64,000 bases of DNA, from contig JAOASC010000043.1 in the NCBI GenBank assembly GCA_025210295.1, positions 27,187 through 91,186 of the forward strand. Reading direction: 5' to 3'. A model generated the notes under the pieces. The model was not told where the DNA came from. It made no database searches and saw only the letters and a list, made by a program, of their open reading frames with translations. Origin of the DNA: Flavobacteriales bacterium (GTDB taxonomy: Bacteria; Bacteroidota; Bacteroidia; Flavobacteriales_D; Parvicellaceae). A program made the translations under genes and the position numbers. Position 1 is the stretch's first letter. Each line of letters opens with the position of its first letter. Shown here one piece after another: positions 27,501-34,840 of this stretch.

Positions 27501-28808
27501 TGTTGAAGTACAAGAACCATTAGTATTCGTAGCAGTTAATTGTACTTGATATGTTCCAACATTATTGTAAGTGATATTGGTAGGGTTTTGTGAGGTAGAT
27601 GTTGCAGGAGAAACGCCTCCTAGTCCTGTATTATCAAAGTTCCAGCTCCATGAAGTAGGGTTTCCTGTAGAGCCATCTGTAAAGTTGATACTTCCTCCAG
27701 CTATAATCGTGGTACTAGAAGCAGATATAGCACAGGTTGGAGGAGCAGATGCATTAGAACAAACTGTAGATGTTGTTAGGCTTGCTCTTCGAGGGCAAAC
27801 ACTTAAAACAGTTCTAATTCTTGCTTTTTGATCTTCTGTAAAGATGTTCATACAAGCATCATCTGTATAATCCATGTAGTTTTCAATCATGTCTACAGAA
27901 CTACAAGAAGAACTTCCTGTTGGGCATCCGTAATTCGCAGCGCCTGCTAAAGGGGTGTCATTACAGTAATCATCTTGACTACAGTTACCATCTCCCCAAA
28001 TATGTCTTAAACCAAGCCAGTGTCCTACTTCGTGCGTAGTAGTTCTTCCGAGGTTGTATGTTGGGTTTAAAACAAAAGACCCATCATCTAGGTCTGCTGT
28101 ACCAAAAGCATTGTAGTTCATAACTACTCCGTCCGTATTTGCAGAACCTCCAGATGGATTTAATCCAGATAATCCTGAGTTGTCAGGAAATTGAGCATAA
28201 CCTAAAAGAGAACTTGCGCTTCCTCCAAATCGACAAGTCCACATGTTTAAGTAATTGTTTGGGTCCCATATTGTTTGCGGTTTAAGGGTGCTTTCAATAG
28301 CATTTCTATCCCAAGAAGTTTGTCCCATGTTAACTCTGTCAATACCATTTGTAGTATTCCCATTAGGATCAATAGACGCTAAACAAAACTCAATTTCTAC
28401 ATCAGCCCCTACTGGATTGGTATTGTATCCACGACTGTTAGCCATTTTTCTAAAATCTTCATTTAACACTTGAATTTGAGAGAGTACTTGTGCATCTGTA
28501 ATGTTCTCTCCAGAACCAACAGCATCTCCATTGTGAATGACATGAACAACAACAGGTATTGTTAAAACAGGTAGTTTTATTCCGCTTTTTTGTTGCTTGT
28601 ATGCTTTTATCTCTTGTTGTAACCAAGCTTCAAATTCCAATTGACTTCCAACCTTAGCGTTTTCATTTCTTCTTATTTGATCATATTCGACTGTTGCACA
28701 TCTGACAATACCTTTGTGATGATGCAAATGGGGATGATGTTGTGAAGTAATTAGATTACTAATTAGTACAAAAAGGAAGAAAAGTTTAAGGCTGAAATTT
28801 GTTTTCAT
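24528..28808 (-). CDS. Secreted M43 (pappalysin-like) metalloprotease with five SprB repeats and T9SS sorting domain
   Basis: The 1426-residue protein has a signal peptide followed by a His-rich HHPHLHHHKG stretch, a propeptide-like region and a zinc metalloprotease domain. The metal site is HEVGHWLGLRH near residue 258, with a Met-turn YMDYTDDACMN about 55 residues later. A PKD domain (near 355-445), a lectin-like beta region, another PKD-like domain, five SprB repeats (about 717-1100), two Ig-like domains, a PKD domain and a Por secretion tail (YPNPTNGLINLSI) follow. It should be a cell-surface or secreted protease. It lies between a small exported-peptide gene (38 bases upstream) and the menaquinone genes (2 bases downstream). 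Confidence 0.92.
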   Translation of the reverse strand: MKTNFSLKLFFLFVLISNLITSQHHPHLHHHKGIVRCATVEYDQIRRNENAKVGSQLEFEAWLQQEIKAYKQQKSGIKLPVLTIPVVVHVIHNGDAVGSGENITDAQVLSQIQVLNEDFRKMANSRGYNTNPVGADVEIEFCLASIDPNGNTTNGIDRVNMGQTSWDRNAIESTLKPQTIWDPNNYLNMWTCRFGGSASSLLGYAQFPDNSGLSGLNPSGGSANTDGVVMNYNAFGTADLDDGSFVLNPTYNLGRTTTHEVGHWLGLRHIWGDGNCSQDDYCNDTPLAGAANYGCPTGSSSCSSVDMIENYMDYTDDACMNIFTEDQKARIRTVLSVCPRRASLTTSTVCSNASAPPTCAISASSTTIIAGGSINFTDGSTGNPTSWSWNFDNTGLGGVSPATSTSQNPTNITYNNVGTYQVQLTATNTNGSCTSTQTINVVLSSGCDTLSNFVATDSLTVYLSNQGNNPFGYIAGWNNFSDISKAEYYNNYSPYTHVTGLDIYFYGVNDGGNGATVDFNVWGDNSGAPGNILGTATATLAQLDNALASNSGLGVLHVTFPSPVNVGGNPFYCGISMNGFGNTDSLAIITSTVNTPTNTGWEQWSNNAWYPYNDQDSWDVNLTHYILPYVTDQPVSATITATPTTSCTGTPINFNATGTNANNYSWFFPGATIDTASGASSSATYSTSGSYTAYLLVDGTCRGRYLDSVQITITDGPTISSTTTTPSCSGNDGQIIINATNGTTPYQYSIDGGNTYQTSNTFTNLTGGSYTVSVMDASGCQSSESVTINNGTGTLTVTTVDTNPSCGNIDGSIAINVNGGASPYNFSIDNGQSFSSGSAPYTFSSLGVGTYNIVVQDANGCQGFSSTNLINSNAPTLTSNAVDVSCNGSSDGQLFNTATGGTYPYQYSIDGGSNFQASGTFGGLSGGNYTVIVQDANGCQATGNAVINESSPMTHTVSITHTTCGNDNGNIAIIPNGGTTPYQYSINGGATFQANGFFNTLQGGNYSVVVVDANGCSSTISSETIQGSGTFSVSATTTGETCMDANGSITVTETGGLAPYQYSINGGLNFQNTGLFTGLSANNYNIVLQDANGCTTNTSTTITNQGGFNLSVTPDQTVCLGNTATITAGGAGSGSTYSWDNGLGSGTMHIVTPSQTTTYTVIANDTQGCSRTATTTITVNTQPNVTVTPANPTICSGDSVTLIANGAQSYVWNNGTTLNTITVAPTSQTQYVVIGQNGNCNGTPVNTTINVNPSPTIVANASPLTIPVGGTVNFSNNGSVATSYNWIFGDGTNSTQGSPSHTYNTDGTYNVVLSGVLGNCEATDTITIIVGNGGPTSINNFKIEEAVQVYPNPTNGLINLSIELPYYQDIEYVLFDAIGKVIQSQQAIQVLQLNTPIDFSNNAKGVYYLRIQTELGQTTKRISLIK
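25500..26660 (-). repeat. Five tandem SprB-type coding repeats
   Basis: Five units of about 70-78 residues, each with a GxxPYxxSI(D/N)xGxxF core and ending in DA(S/N)GC, as in the SprB gliding adhesin. At DNA level they are clearly diverged, so they are not recent copies. Confidence 0.82.
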
Positions 28809-28846
28809 GTTTACGGATCTTGTTGGTTAATCGAAAAGGAAGTGCA

Positions 28847-29080
28847 CTATTTTTTTTGCTTTGGTTCGTCAGCAACTTGTTTTTTAGCTGTAGCCTCTTT
28901 TGGGGAGGTAGAACTTTGTGGTACAGCTAATGTTGGTAGGTCCTTAATTTTTGCTTGCTCCTTTATTGTAATTGGGGTTAAACTTAAGTTTTTGCGCTCA
29001 ACAGTAGGTGTACTTTGGCTTTGGCTGTATGCAATAGAGCTGATCAATACAGCAGTTATACTAAAAAAAGTGTTTTTCAT
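28847..29080 (-). CDS. Small exported peptide of unknown function
   Basis: A 77-residue frame with a convincing signal peptide (MKNTFFSITAVLISSIAYSQ) and a short, polar, Lys/Pro/Thr-rich mature part ending DEPKQKK. There are no recognised domains. It is 38 bases upstream of the metalloprotease gene on the same strand, so it may be co-transcribed with it. The mature part is low in complexity; confidence that it is translated rests on the signal peptide and position. Confidence 0.55.
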   Translation of the reverse strand: MKNTFFSITAVLISSIAYSQSQSTPTVERKNLSLTPITIKEQAKIKDLPTLAVPQSSTSPKEATAKKQVADEPKQKK

Positions 29081-29211
29081 ATTATAGAAATTTTGCTACG
29101 CAAGATAACGTTATTTATAATGAATATCAATAGATTCGTTTAAAAAAAGCAGGAGTTTGTCATTTTTTTGTATCCTTATTTATGGTTTTTCTAGATAGTG
29201 CTGATATTGTT

Positions 29212-29219
29212 TATATTTG
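29212..29219 (+). promoter_or_regulatory. -7 promoter element (TAtaTTTG) of the response regulator, with overlapping dyad
   Basis: Exact TAnnTTTG match followed by C. The predicted start near 29225 is about 17 bases before ATG 29242 and excludes the 29182 start. A perfect inverted repeat TTGCAT-N8-ATGCAA (29217-29236) covers the end of this element and the start site. Confidence 0.55.
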
Positions 29220-29241
29220 CATAACCAATAATGCAAGAGCT

Positions 29242-29934
29242 ATGAAAAATATACTTTTGGTAGAAGATGAAGAAAATTTACATGAGGCAATAAAGTTAAA
29301 TCTTGATATAGAAGGCTACAGTGTAACTTCTGTTTTTACAGGTAAAAATGCGGTGTCTAAAGTCAAAGAAAAGAAATTTGATTTAATAATATTGGATGTT
29401 ATGTTACCTGATGTTAATGGATTTGATATTTGTGAGACTATACGCTTAAATGATGAGCATACCCCCATTTTATTTTTAACAGCAAAAAGTGATTCAGAAG
29501 ATCGAATAAAAGGATTGACGATTGGTGGAGATGATTATTTAACAAAGCCTTTTAATATTGAAGAACTCTTATTAAGGATTAAACTTTTGATTAAAAGGTC
29601 TGCAAAAGAGGTAAGCGGAACTCATGGAATATCAACCTTTCAAATAGGGGAGTTTACAATAAATTTTAATTCTTTTGAGGTTTCAAATAATGAAGGTGTG
29701 ATCACTCCATTAACAAAAAAACAAATCAACTTATTGAAGCTACTTATAGATAAGAAAAATCAAGCTGTTAGCAGGCAGGAAATATTAGAAAAGGTTTGGG
29801 GCTATGAGATATACCCAACAACTAGGACAATTGATAATGTGATACTTTCATTTAGAAAAATATTTGAAAAAAACACAGCTCCGAATACCTATTTTAAATC
29901 TATAAGGGGAGTAGGATATAAGTTTACTCCCTAA
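29242..29934 (+). CDS. OmpR/PhoB-family response regulator
   Basis: An in-frame ATG at 29182 exists, but the promoter lies downstream of it and MKNILLVEDEENLHEAI at 29242 is the natural receiver start (230 residues). The receiver domain has the acidic pair ED near residues 8-9, phospho-acceptor Asp in LDVMLPDVNGFD near 51, and Lys in YLTKPFNIEELL near 101. The C-terminal winged-helix domain (TPLTKKQINLLKLL ... IRGVGYKF) binds DNA. No histidine kinase is adjacent, so it is an orphan in this window. Its targets are unknown. A hairpin terminator follows. Confidence 0.93.
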   Translation: MKNILLVEDEENLHEAIKLNLDIEGYSVTSVFTGKNAVSKVKEKKFDLIILDVMLPDVNGFDICETIRLNDEHTPILFLTAKSDSEDRIKGLTIGGDDYLTKPFNIEELLLRIKLLIKRSAKEVSGTHGISTFQIGEFTINFNSFEVSNNEGVITPLTKKQINLLKLLIDKKNQAVSRQEILEKVWGYEIYPTTRTIDNVILSFRKIFEKNTAPNTYFKSIRGVGYKFTP

Positions 29935-30040
29935 TTTTACAAAAGGTTAGGCAACCCTTTAATATTTTTTACGTCTATAAAGTAAGTAAATTCGAGATTT
30001 CTACCTCAATTTTACTGATTTTATATTTTCCTTGTTTAAG

Positions 30041-30080
30041 AAAAGATGGAGTTACTTATTGAAGTACTTCATCTTTTTTT
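30041..30080 (+). terminator. Intrinsic terminator after the response regulator
   Basis: AAAAGATGGAGTTACTT pairs with AAGTACTTCATCTTTT through a 4-base loop, with one G-T pair and one bulge, and runs into a T tract. It overlaps the stop codon of the convergent DUF6089 gene. Confidence 0.6.
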
Positions 30081-30869
30081 TCTGAAATTATTTTTACACT
30101 CGTTGTTAGGGAGTATTCTAAAGCTAAGCATAACTCCATAAATAGAATACCAATCTTTATTTTGAGAATTACCTCTTTGTAAGCCATTTATGCCATAACT
30201 TTTACTGAGATCGGAGGCTAAAGTTCCATTTTCTATTTCTAATTGCGTGAGGTCTACATAGGTTCCACTAACATCATCTAAATAATCTGTAAATGTTTTT
30301 CGAATTCCGTATTCAGCACTAAGCGCAAATCGCTTAGAAAGATTTATTTTAACACCTAATCCTGCTGGTAAACTGATTTGTTGTGATTTATATTGCTTAT
30401 TAGGGTTTTGAGAGGAGCCTTGACCTTCTGTGCCTAATGTTTGGAGACTAACCCAATCACCATTATTGTTGGTTTGAGGGTTCATTTTAAAATAGGTAAT
30501 TCCTCCAAATAAATAAGGAGTTCCCTTATATTTTTTTTTCTCTCCTATTTCAAAAGGCATAAAGTTAATTTCTAATGCAGGCCCAATTTCTAGGATGGTA
30601 GATCGAAAACTTAGGTTAGAACTAGCGCTCTCTGCTGTTACTTTTCCATACATTAAGTGAGCTCTTAAGACAATTTGTTTATTATCTAAAGACCTCCTAA
30701 AAACACCACCAAAATTATAGTTGTAATTATTGAAGTGTGTATAAGGGTTGAGGTCTCCCATATAATAGGAACCACCTGCCATAAGACCAAATTCATCAAC
30801 ACTCTGAGCTAAAGAGTGAAATGTAAAAAGTATAGATAGAACAACAAGTTGAGATAATTTCTTTAACAT
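30069..30869 (-). CDS. DUF6089-family outer-membrane beta-barrel protein
   Basis: The 266-residue protein has a signal peptide (MLKKLSQLVVLSILFTFHSLAQ) and alternating amphipathic beta strands typical of a small outer-membrane barrel (FGLMAGGSYYMGDLNP, FGGVFRRSL, LSAEYGIRKTFTDYLDDVSGTY). The same TDYxDDVS motif occurs in the upstream paralogue, from which it is separated by 12 bases. The family is common in Bacteroidota next to nadK and outer-membrane biogenesis genes; its function is unknown. The C-terminus ends in a basic FRKKR and not an aromatic residue. Confidence 0.82.
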   Translation of the reverse strand: MLKKLSQLVVLSILFTFHSLAQSVDEFGLMAGGSYYMGDLNPYTHFNNYNYNFGGVFRRSLDNKQIVLRAHLMYGKVTAESASSNLSFRSTILEIGPALEINFMPFEIGEKKKYKGTPYLFGGITYFKMNPQTNNNGDWVSLQTLGTEGQGSSQNPNKQYKSQQISLPAGLGVKINLSKRFALSAEYGIRKTFTDYLDDVSGTYVDLTQLEIENGTLASDLSKSYGINGLQRGNSQNKDWYSIYGVMLSFRILPNNECKNNFRKKR

Positions 30870-30881
30870 AAATCATGATTA

Positions 30882-31757
30882 TTAAAATTTAGGTAAATTC
30901 AACCTTCCTCTTAATAACTTATAATTTACAGATAATATTGCAAAGACATAAGAATCATTTGCTTGAGCACTTCCTCTTTGCTGACCAGGAATAGTCCAAT
31001 GAGTTTGTCCCTCTTTATTTAAAGCTGGGTTTGATAAATATTGAACCATAGCACTTTCATTGGATTGATCAACATATACAGTACTTACATCATCAATATA
31101 ATCGGTAAATGTATAACGAACCCCTGTTTCTAAGCCTATGCTCCATTGTTTATCAATAGCATACTTTAATCCAATTCCCATAGGAATGGCAACAGAAAAA
31201 CTTCCATATTCAACTCCCTCAGTTTTGAGTGGTCTTAGTTTTTCCCAATTCCCTTGGTATTTAGCTTTAGGATTGTACCAGAATCCTCCAATTCCAGCAA
31301 ATAAATAGGGACTAAGATGGTTCACTCGTTTACCTACAACTCCGTTTGAACGATAGATGTGACCAAAATATTCTCTAAAAGGAAAATAATCTACCTGCAC
31401 AGCCAATTCAGCAATGGGAGATTTAAAGTGTAAGTTTCTATTTTGTCTATAAACTTCTTCAGTTAATGCATCATTACCACTTACCTGACCGAATGTAAAT
31501 CCAGCTTTAGCGGCAATGTTGGGAGAGAAAAATCTTCTGTAACCTATTTGTATAGCAGGGCGCGTGGCATTAAATTCAAAGTCTCGAAAGCCTAAAATAT
31601 TGTGCGATCCGACTCTGTTAGCTCCTCCTAGTTCCCCCAAAAAACTAGATGCACCTATACCAAAAGAAAATTCATTTCTCAAGAATTTCCAGCTCTGACC
31701 ATTTATTCCTATGATAAATAAGGTAAAGCATAATGTTAGAAGTAAATTCTTTTTCAT
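30882..31757 (-). CDS. DUF6089-family outer-membrane beta-barrel protein
   Basis: The 291-residue paralogue of the downstream gene has a signal peptide (MKKNLLLTLCFTLFIIGINGQ) and barrel-like strands: FGIGASSFLGELGGANRVG, IGYRRFFSPNIAAKAGFTFGQ and GVRYTFTDYIDDVSTVYVD. It lies 139 bases downstream of nadK on the same strand. Two tandem copies suggest duplication and divergence. A role in envelope structure is likely, but nothing more specific can be read from the sequence. Confidence 0.85.
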   Translation of the reverse strand: MKKNLLLTLCFTLFIIGINGQSWKFLRNEFSFGIGASSFLGELGGANRVGSHNILGFRDFEFNATRPAIQIGYRRFFSPNIAAKAGFTFGQVSGNDALTEEVYRQNRNLHFKSPIAELAVQVDYFPFREYFGHIYRSNGVVGKRVNHLSPYLFAGIGGFWYNPKAKYQGNWEKLRPLKTEGVEYGSFSVAIPMGIGLKYAIDKQWSIGLETGVRYTFTDYIDDVSTVYVDQSNESAMVQYLSNPALNKEGQTHWTIPGQQRGSAQANDSYVFAILSVNYKLLRGRLNLPKF

Positions 31758-31896
31758 TTTTAATATCTATTCTATTCTTTTGTAGAAGGTTAAGCAAAAG
31801 TAATTTTTTTTTGTAAAATAACACAATGATTCTAATAGATATTTTCAATTAGTCGTCACTTTATGTTATCAAATGCCTTTTGGTGGTGGTTTTATG

Positions 31897-32775
31897 TTAA
31901 TTTCTTACATCAGTTCCCCAGTGCATTTTCTTTCTTAAAGTGTTTAAAAAGCTTTGGTTTTCAAACTGGACAAGATTAATGTAGAAAGGGGCTTTAGTTA
32001 CATATATTTCTGTAGAATTGGAAATCGTAACCGTTCTACTATCAAGTGTGGCAAGAAATTCTGGATCTCTGCCTTCAACTTTTAGCTTTATTTGAACATC
32101 ATCAGGGATTACTACAGGTCTGGCCGTTAAATTATGTGGTGCAATAGGGTTGATGATAAAGTTTTTGGATCCTGGTAAAACAATTGGGCCTCCGCAACTC
32201 AATGAGTATGCTGTAGAACCAGTAGGCGTTGATATAATCAAACCGTCAGACCAGTAGGAGTTTAAACATTCTCCATCAATATAGGTGTTTACTGTCATCA
32301 TTGATGAGGAGTCTTTTTTATGAATTGTTAATTCATTTAAAGCAAAATTAAAATTACCAAAAACATTGCCTTTGGTCTTAGCCTGAAGTAAGGATCTTCT
32401 TTGGAGTTTATAATCTCCGTTTTGAAGATTGTCAAGCATTGAATTAATCTCGTTTTTAGCATTATAAGCTAAAAAACCCATCCTTCCTGTGTTTAAGCCT
32501 ACAATCGGTAGCTTAGAATCACCAACAGCAGTAATCGTATCTAGTAAAGTACCATCTCCTCCAATACTTAATAGAAAGTTAACAGGTTCGTTGATTTCAT
32601 CAGCTTCTACATAAACAGTATGTTTCCCTTTTAATTCAATATGTTGAGTTAAAAAAGAAACAAATTTTTTATTAATATAATATTCAATCTTTCTTTCATT
32701 TAAACTGTTAAAAAGACTTTGAATAGCTTCCACTGCACTTTCTGGAAATCTTTTCCCAAAGATGGCTATTTTAAT
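31897..32775 (-). CDS. nadK: NAD kinase, apparent ATT start codon
   Basis: The enzyme phosphorylates NAD to NADP. The GGDGTLLDTI motif (LLSIGGDGTLLDT) and the NE/SxxSGxT-like motifs (LNELTIHKKDSS; STPTGSTAYSLSCGGPIV) are present. The first ordinary start is GTG at 32733, giving 278 residues, but the frame continues upstream with KIAIFGKRFPESA, matching the conserved beta strand that follows the initiator Met in the family (MKIAIFGK). The codon at the Met position is ATT (32773-32775). No ATG, GTG or TTG precedes it in frame before or within the end of the CBS gene, so ATT is taken as start (292 residues, standard length). The gap to the upstream CBS gene is 17 bases. Confidence 0.85.
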   Translation of the reverse strand: MKIAIFGKRFPESAVEAIQSLFNSLNERKIEYYINKKFVSFLTQHIELKGKHTVYVEADEINEPVNFLLSIGGDGTLLDTITAVGDSKLPIVGLNTGRMGFLAYNAKNEINSMLDNLQNGDYKLQRRSLLQAKTKGNVFGNFNFALNELTIHKKDSSSMMTVNTYIDGECLNSYWSDGLIISTPTGSTAYSLSCGGPIVLPGSKNFIINPIAPHNLTARPVVIPDDVQIKLKVEGRDPEFLATLDSRTVTISNSTEIYVTKAPFYINLVQFENQSFLNTLRKKMHWGTDVRN

Positions 32776-32792
32776 TTTTGCTTTGATAGTAT

Positions 32793-33455
32793 TTAGGTAT
32801 TTAAATAAGTAAGTAGTAATTGATAACGTTCTTTTAGATTGTCGTTGATCTTGTTTTGAGTGAAATAAGCTTTAACGACATAGTTATACCTATTTAGTGT
32901 TTGTAAAACCCCACCTATATGTTCTCTATTGACTTTAATAGTAACTTCCATTTTATTAGAATCGGGAGAAGAGGTTATATAAGAACTTAATATTTTAGTA
33001 TCATTACCTTCTATAATTTGAGCAATTTGAGCCAAAGAGTAATCGACTTTATTAATATCTAAAATAATAATTGCCCCTGGTTCAGTAATGGAAGAGGAAT
33101 TGGTGAATATAGAGGTGATTTTTGAAAGTGTAGTACAACCAATATAATTATCCATTCGGTCTAAAATCGGAACTAAGGTAAGGTTTAGTTCTGAAATCAC
33201 TTTCATTACTTCATAAATATGACTGTCAGCATATACAAAAGGTCTGTTATAAGCAATGTTCATATTCTCGAGTGGAGCCGTAGCATCGTTTTGATCATAA
33301 ATAACATTGTCAGAAATTAAGCCCAAATATTCTTTCCCTCTGACCACGGGTAAGTGTATTACTTTAAACTCATCCATCCAGTTTAAAGCTTTTTCCCCAC
33401 TTTCATTTGGCTTTATTGGGGGAATAGTATTTATTATAATTTCTTTCGCTAGCAT
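32793..33455 (-). CDS. CBS-domain protein (paired CBS plus C-terminal ACT-like region)
   Basis: The 220-residue protein has two CBS motifs at about residues 5-55 (PVVRGKEYLGLISDNVIYD) and 70-125 (LVPILDRMDNYIGCTTLSKI), and a C-terminal part (VTIKVNREHIGGVLQTLNRY) resembling a small regulatory ACT-like fold. It probably senses adenine nucleotides or a related ligand. In Bacteroidota this gene is commonly paired with nadK, as here, and may regulate it or share expression. It is the first gene of the nadK-DUF6089 operon. Confidence 0.85.
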   Translation of the reverse strand: MLAKEIIINTIPPIKPNESGEKALNWMDEFKVIHLPVVRGKEYLGLISDNVIYDQNDATAPLENMNIAYNRPFVYADSHIYEVMKVISELNLTLVPILDRMDNYIGCTTLSKITSIFTNSSSITEPGAIIILDINKVDYSLAQIAQIIEGNDTKILSSYITSSPDSNKMEVTIKVNREHIGGVLQTLNRYNYVVKAYFTQNKINDNLKERYQLLLTYLNT

Positions 33456-33542
33456 TATTGGTAGGTGTGTGTTAAGATGATATAAGACATAAATTATGCC
33501 TAAAATATTTTTTGAATACTAAAGTCTTTATTTAGTTTCGTC

Positions 33543-33550
33543 TATCTTTG
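33543..33550 (+). promoter_or_regulatory. -7 promoter element (TAtcTTTG) of the glycan operon
   Basis: Exact TAnnTTTG match; predicted start near 33556, leader about 50 bases before the first glycosyltransferase. Confidence 0.5.
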
Positions 33551-33566
33551 TTTAATCATAAACAAA
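33547..33566. promoter_or_regulatory. Perfect inverted repeat over the glycan promoter, candidate operator
   Basis: TTTGTTTA-ATCA-TAAACAAA: two perfect 8-bp arms with a 4-base spacer. The left arm shares its TTTG with the -7 element and the dyad covers the predicted start site, a position where a bound protein would block initiation. Confidence 0.4.
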
Positions 33567-33585
33567 AGAGTACAACCTTTATTGT

Positions 33586-33593
33586 CAAAGATA
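33586..33593 (-). promoter_or_regulatory. -7 promoter element (TAtcTTTG) of the CBS-nadK operon
   Basis: The minus strand reads TATCTTTG, an exact match. The predicted start near 33580 gives a leader of about 125 bases that runs back across the glycan-operon promoter. Confidence 0.45.
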
Positions 33594-33606
33594 CAAAAAG
33601 TTTTTT

Positions 33607-34773
33607 ATGCATATCCTTTTATTAACAGATGGCATAACTCCCTTTGTTACGGGAGGTATGCAGAGACATTCCGCTAACCTGGCAAAATATTTTACTTTAC
33701 AAGGAGTAAAGGTGTCTCTTGTTCATTGTGTAGGAGATGGTGAACAGTTGCCTAGTGATGAGGAAGTTAATTTTGCATTGTTTGGTAATCAGGATCAACA
33801 ACTTTATAAAATCTATTCATTTAATTTTCCTAAGAAAGGAAAAATGATTGGTCATTATATCAGAAATTCTTATTTGTACTCAAAGCAAATTTTTGAAGCA
33901 TTAGATTTCTCTGATGTAGATTTTGTGTATGCAAAAGGGTTTTCGGGCTGGTATTTTTTAGAGCAAAAAAGTAAAAATAGACTATTACCTCCAATTGGTG
34001 TGAAGTTTCATGGTTATGAAATGTTTCAATTACAAAAAAGCTTTAAGCAGCGATTAAAAAGTTTTCTCTTGAAAGGGCCTACGATATGGAATAATGAACA
34101 TGCGGATTATATTTTTTCTTACGGTGGTAAGATAACGGAGTTAATTATAGAAAATATTACTTTTCCTGAGAAGAATATCTTAGAGTTCCCATCCGGGCTT
34201 GATAATGAATGGTTGAGAACAACACCAATAAGTGTTGAAGAAGAAGCACCTTTAAGATTTGTTTTTATAGGCCGTTATGAAACCCGAAAAGGGGTGAAAG
34301 AGTTAAATAGTGCGATTCAAACTATTTTATTGAAGAAAGTAGAATTTGAGTTTCATTTTATAGGGCCAATACCTGAGGAAGCTAAAGTAAAACACCCTAA
34401 AATTACTTACCATGGAGAAATTAGCGATAAATCAAAAATGGTTAAGCTTATCGATACAATGGATGTTTTGGTTTGTCCGAGTCATTCAGAAGGAATGCCT
34501 AATGTGATCCTAGAGGGAATGGCGAGAGGATTAGCGATTTTGGCTACAGATGTAGGAGCTGTTGAATTTATAGTTGATGAATCAAATGGGAGGATTATTC
34601 CTCCGTTAAACCAGCAATTATTAGAGGAAAGTTTAGTTGAGTTTTTAATGTTGTCCAAAGTTGAATTGAAGAAGAAGAAGAAGAAGTCTCTGTCTAAAAT
34701 TCAAAATGAATATCTTTGGGAGAAGTTAGCTATTGCTATGCTAAAAAAAATAAGTGAGCTAAAGAAGAAATAA
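33607..34773 (+). CDS. Glycosyltransferase family 4 (GT-B fold)
   Basis: The 388-residue protein begins MHILLLTDGITPFVTGGMQRH, the typical donor-independent N-lobe of GT4 enzymes. It has a C-lobe with FVFIGRYETRKGVKEL near residues 219-234 and the sugar-nucleotide binding segment VCPSHSEGMPNVILEGMARG near 289-308, containing the E-x7-E pattern. It transfers a sugar from a nucleotide donor to a growing glycan. It is the first gene of a five-gene glycan operon. Six consecutive AAG codons (34669-34686) encode a poly-Lys stretch. Confidence 0.92.
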   Translation: MHILLLTDGITPFVTGGMQRHSANLAKYFTLQGVKVSLVHCVGDGEQLPSDEEVNFALFGNQDQQLYKIYSFNFPKKGKMIGHYIRNSYLYSKQIFEALDFSDVDFVYAKGFSGWYFLEQKSKNRLLPPIGVKFHGYEMFQLQKSFKQRLKSFLLKGPTIWNNEHADYIFSYGGKITELIIENITFPEKNILEFPSGLDNEWLRTTPISVEEEAPLRFVFIGRYETRKGVKELNSAIQTILLKKVEFEFHFIGPIPEEAKVKHPKITYHGEISDKSKMVKLIDTMDVLVCPSHSEGMPNVILEGMARGLAILATDVGAVEFIVDESNGRIIPPLNQQLLEESLVEFLMLSKVELKKKKKKSLSKIQNEYLWEKLAIAMLKKISELKKK

Positions 34774-34840
34774 CGTTTTTAGCTGGGGGAATTATTTAGT
34801 GCATTAAAATAAGCGAAAAAGAAATAGACAAAAAAAGGAA

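Noticed and set aside
34669..34686. Six consecutive AAG codons as a possible contingency tract
   Set aside because: A triplet repeat in frame changes only the number of Lys residues near the protein's end, so it is unlikely to be a switch.
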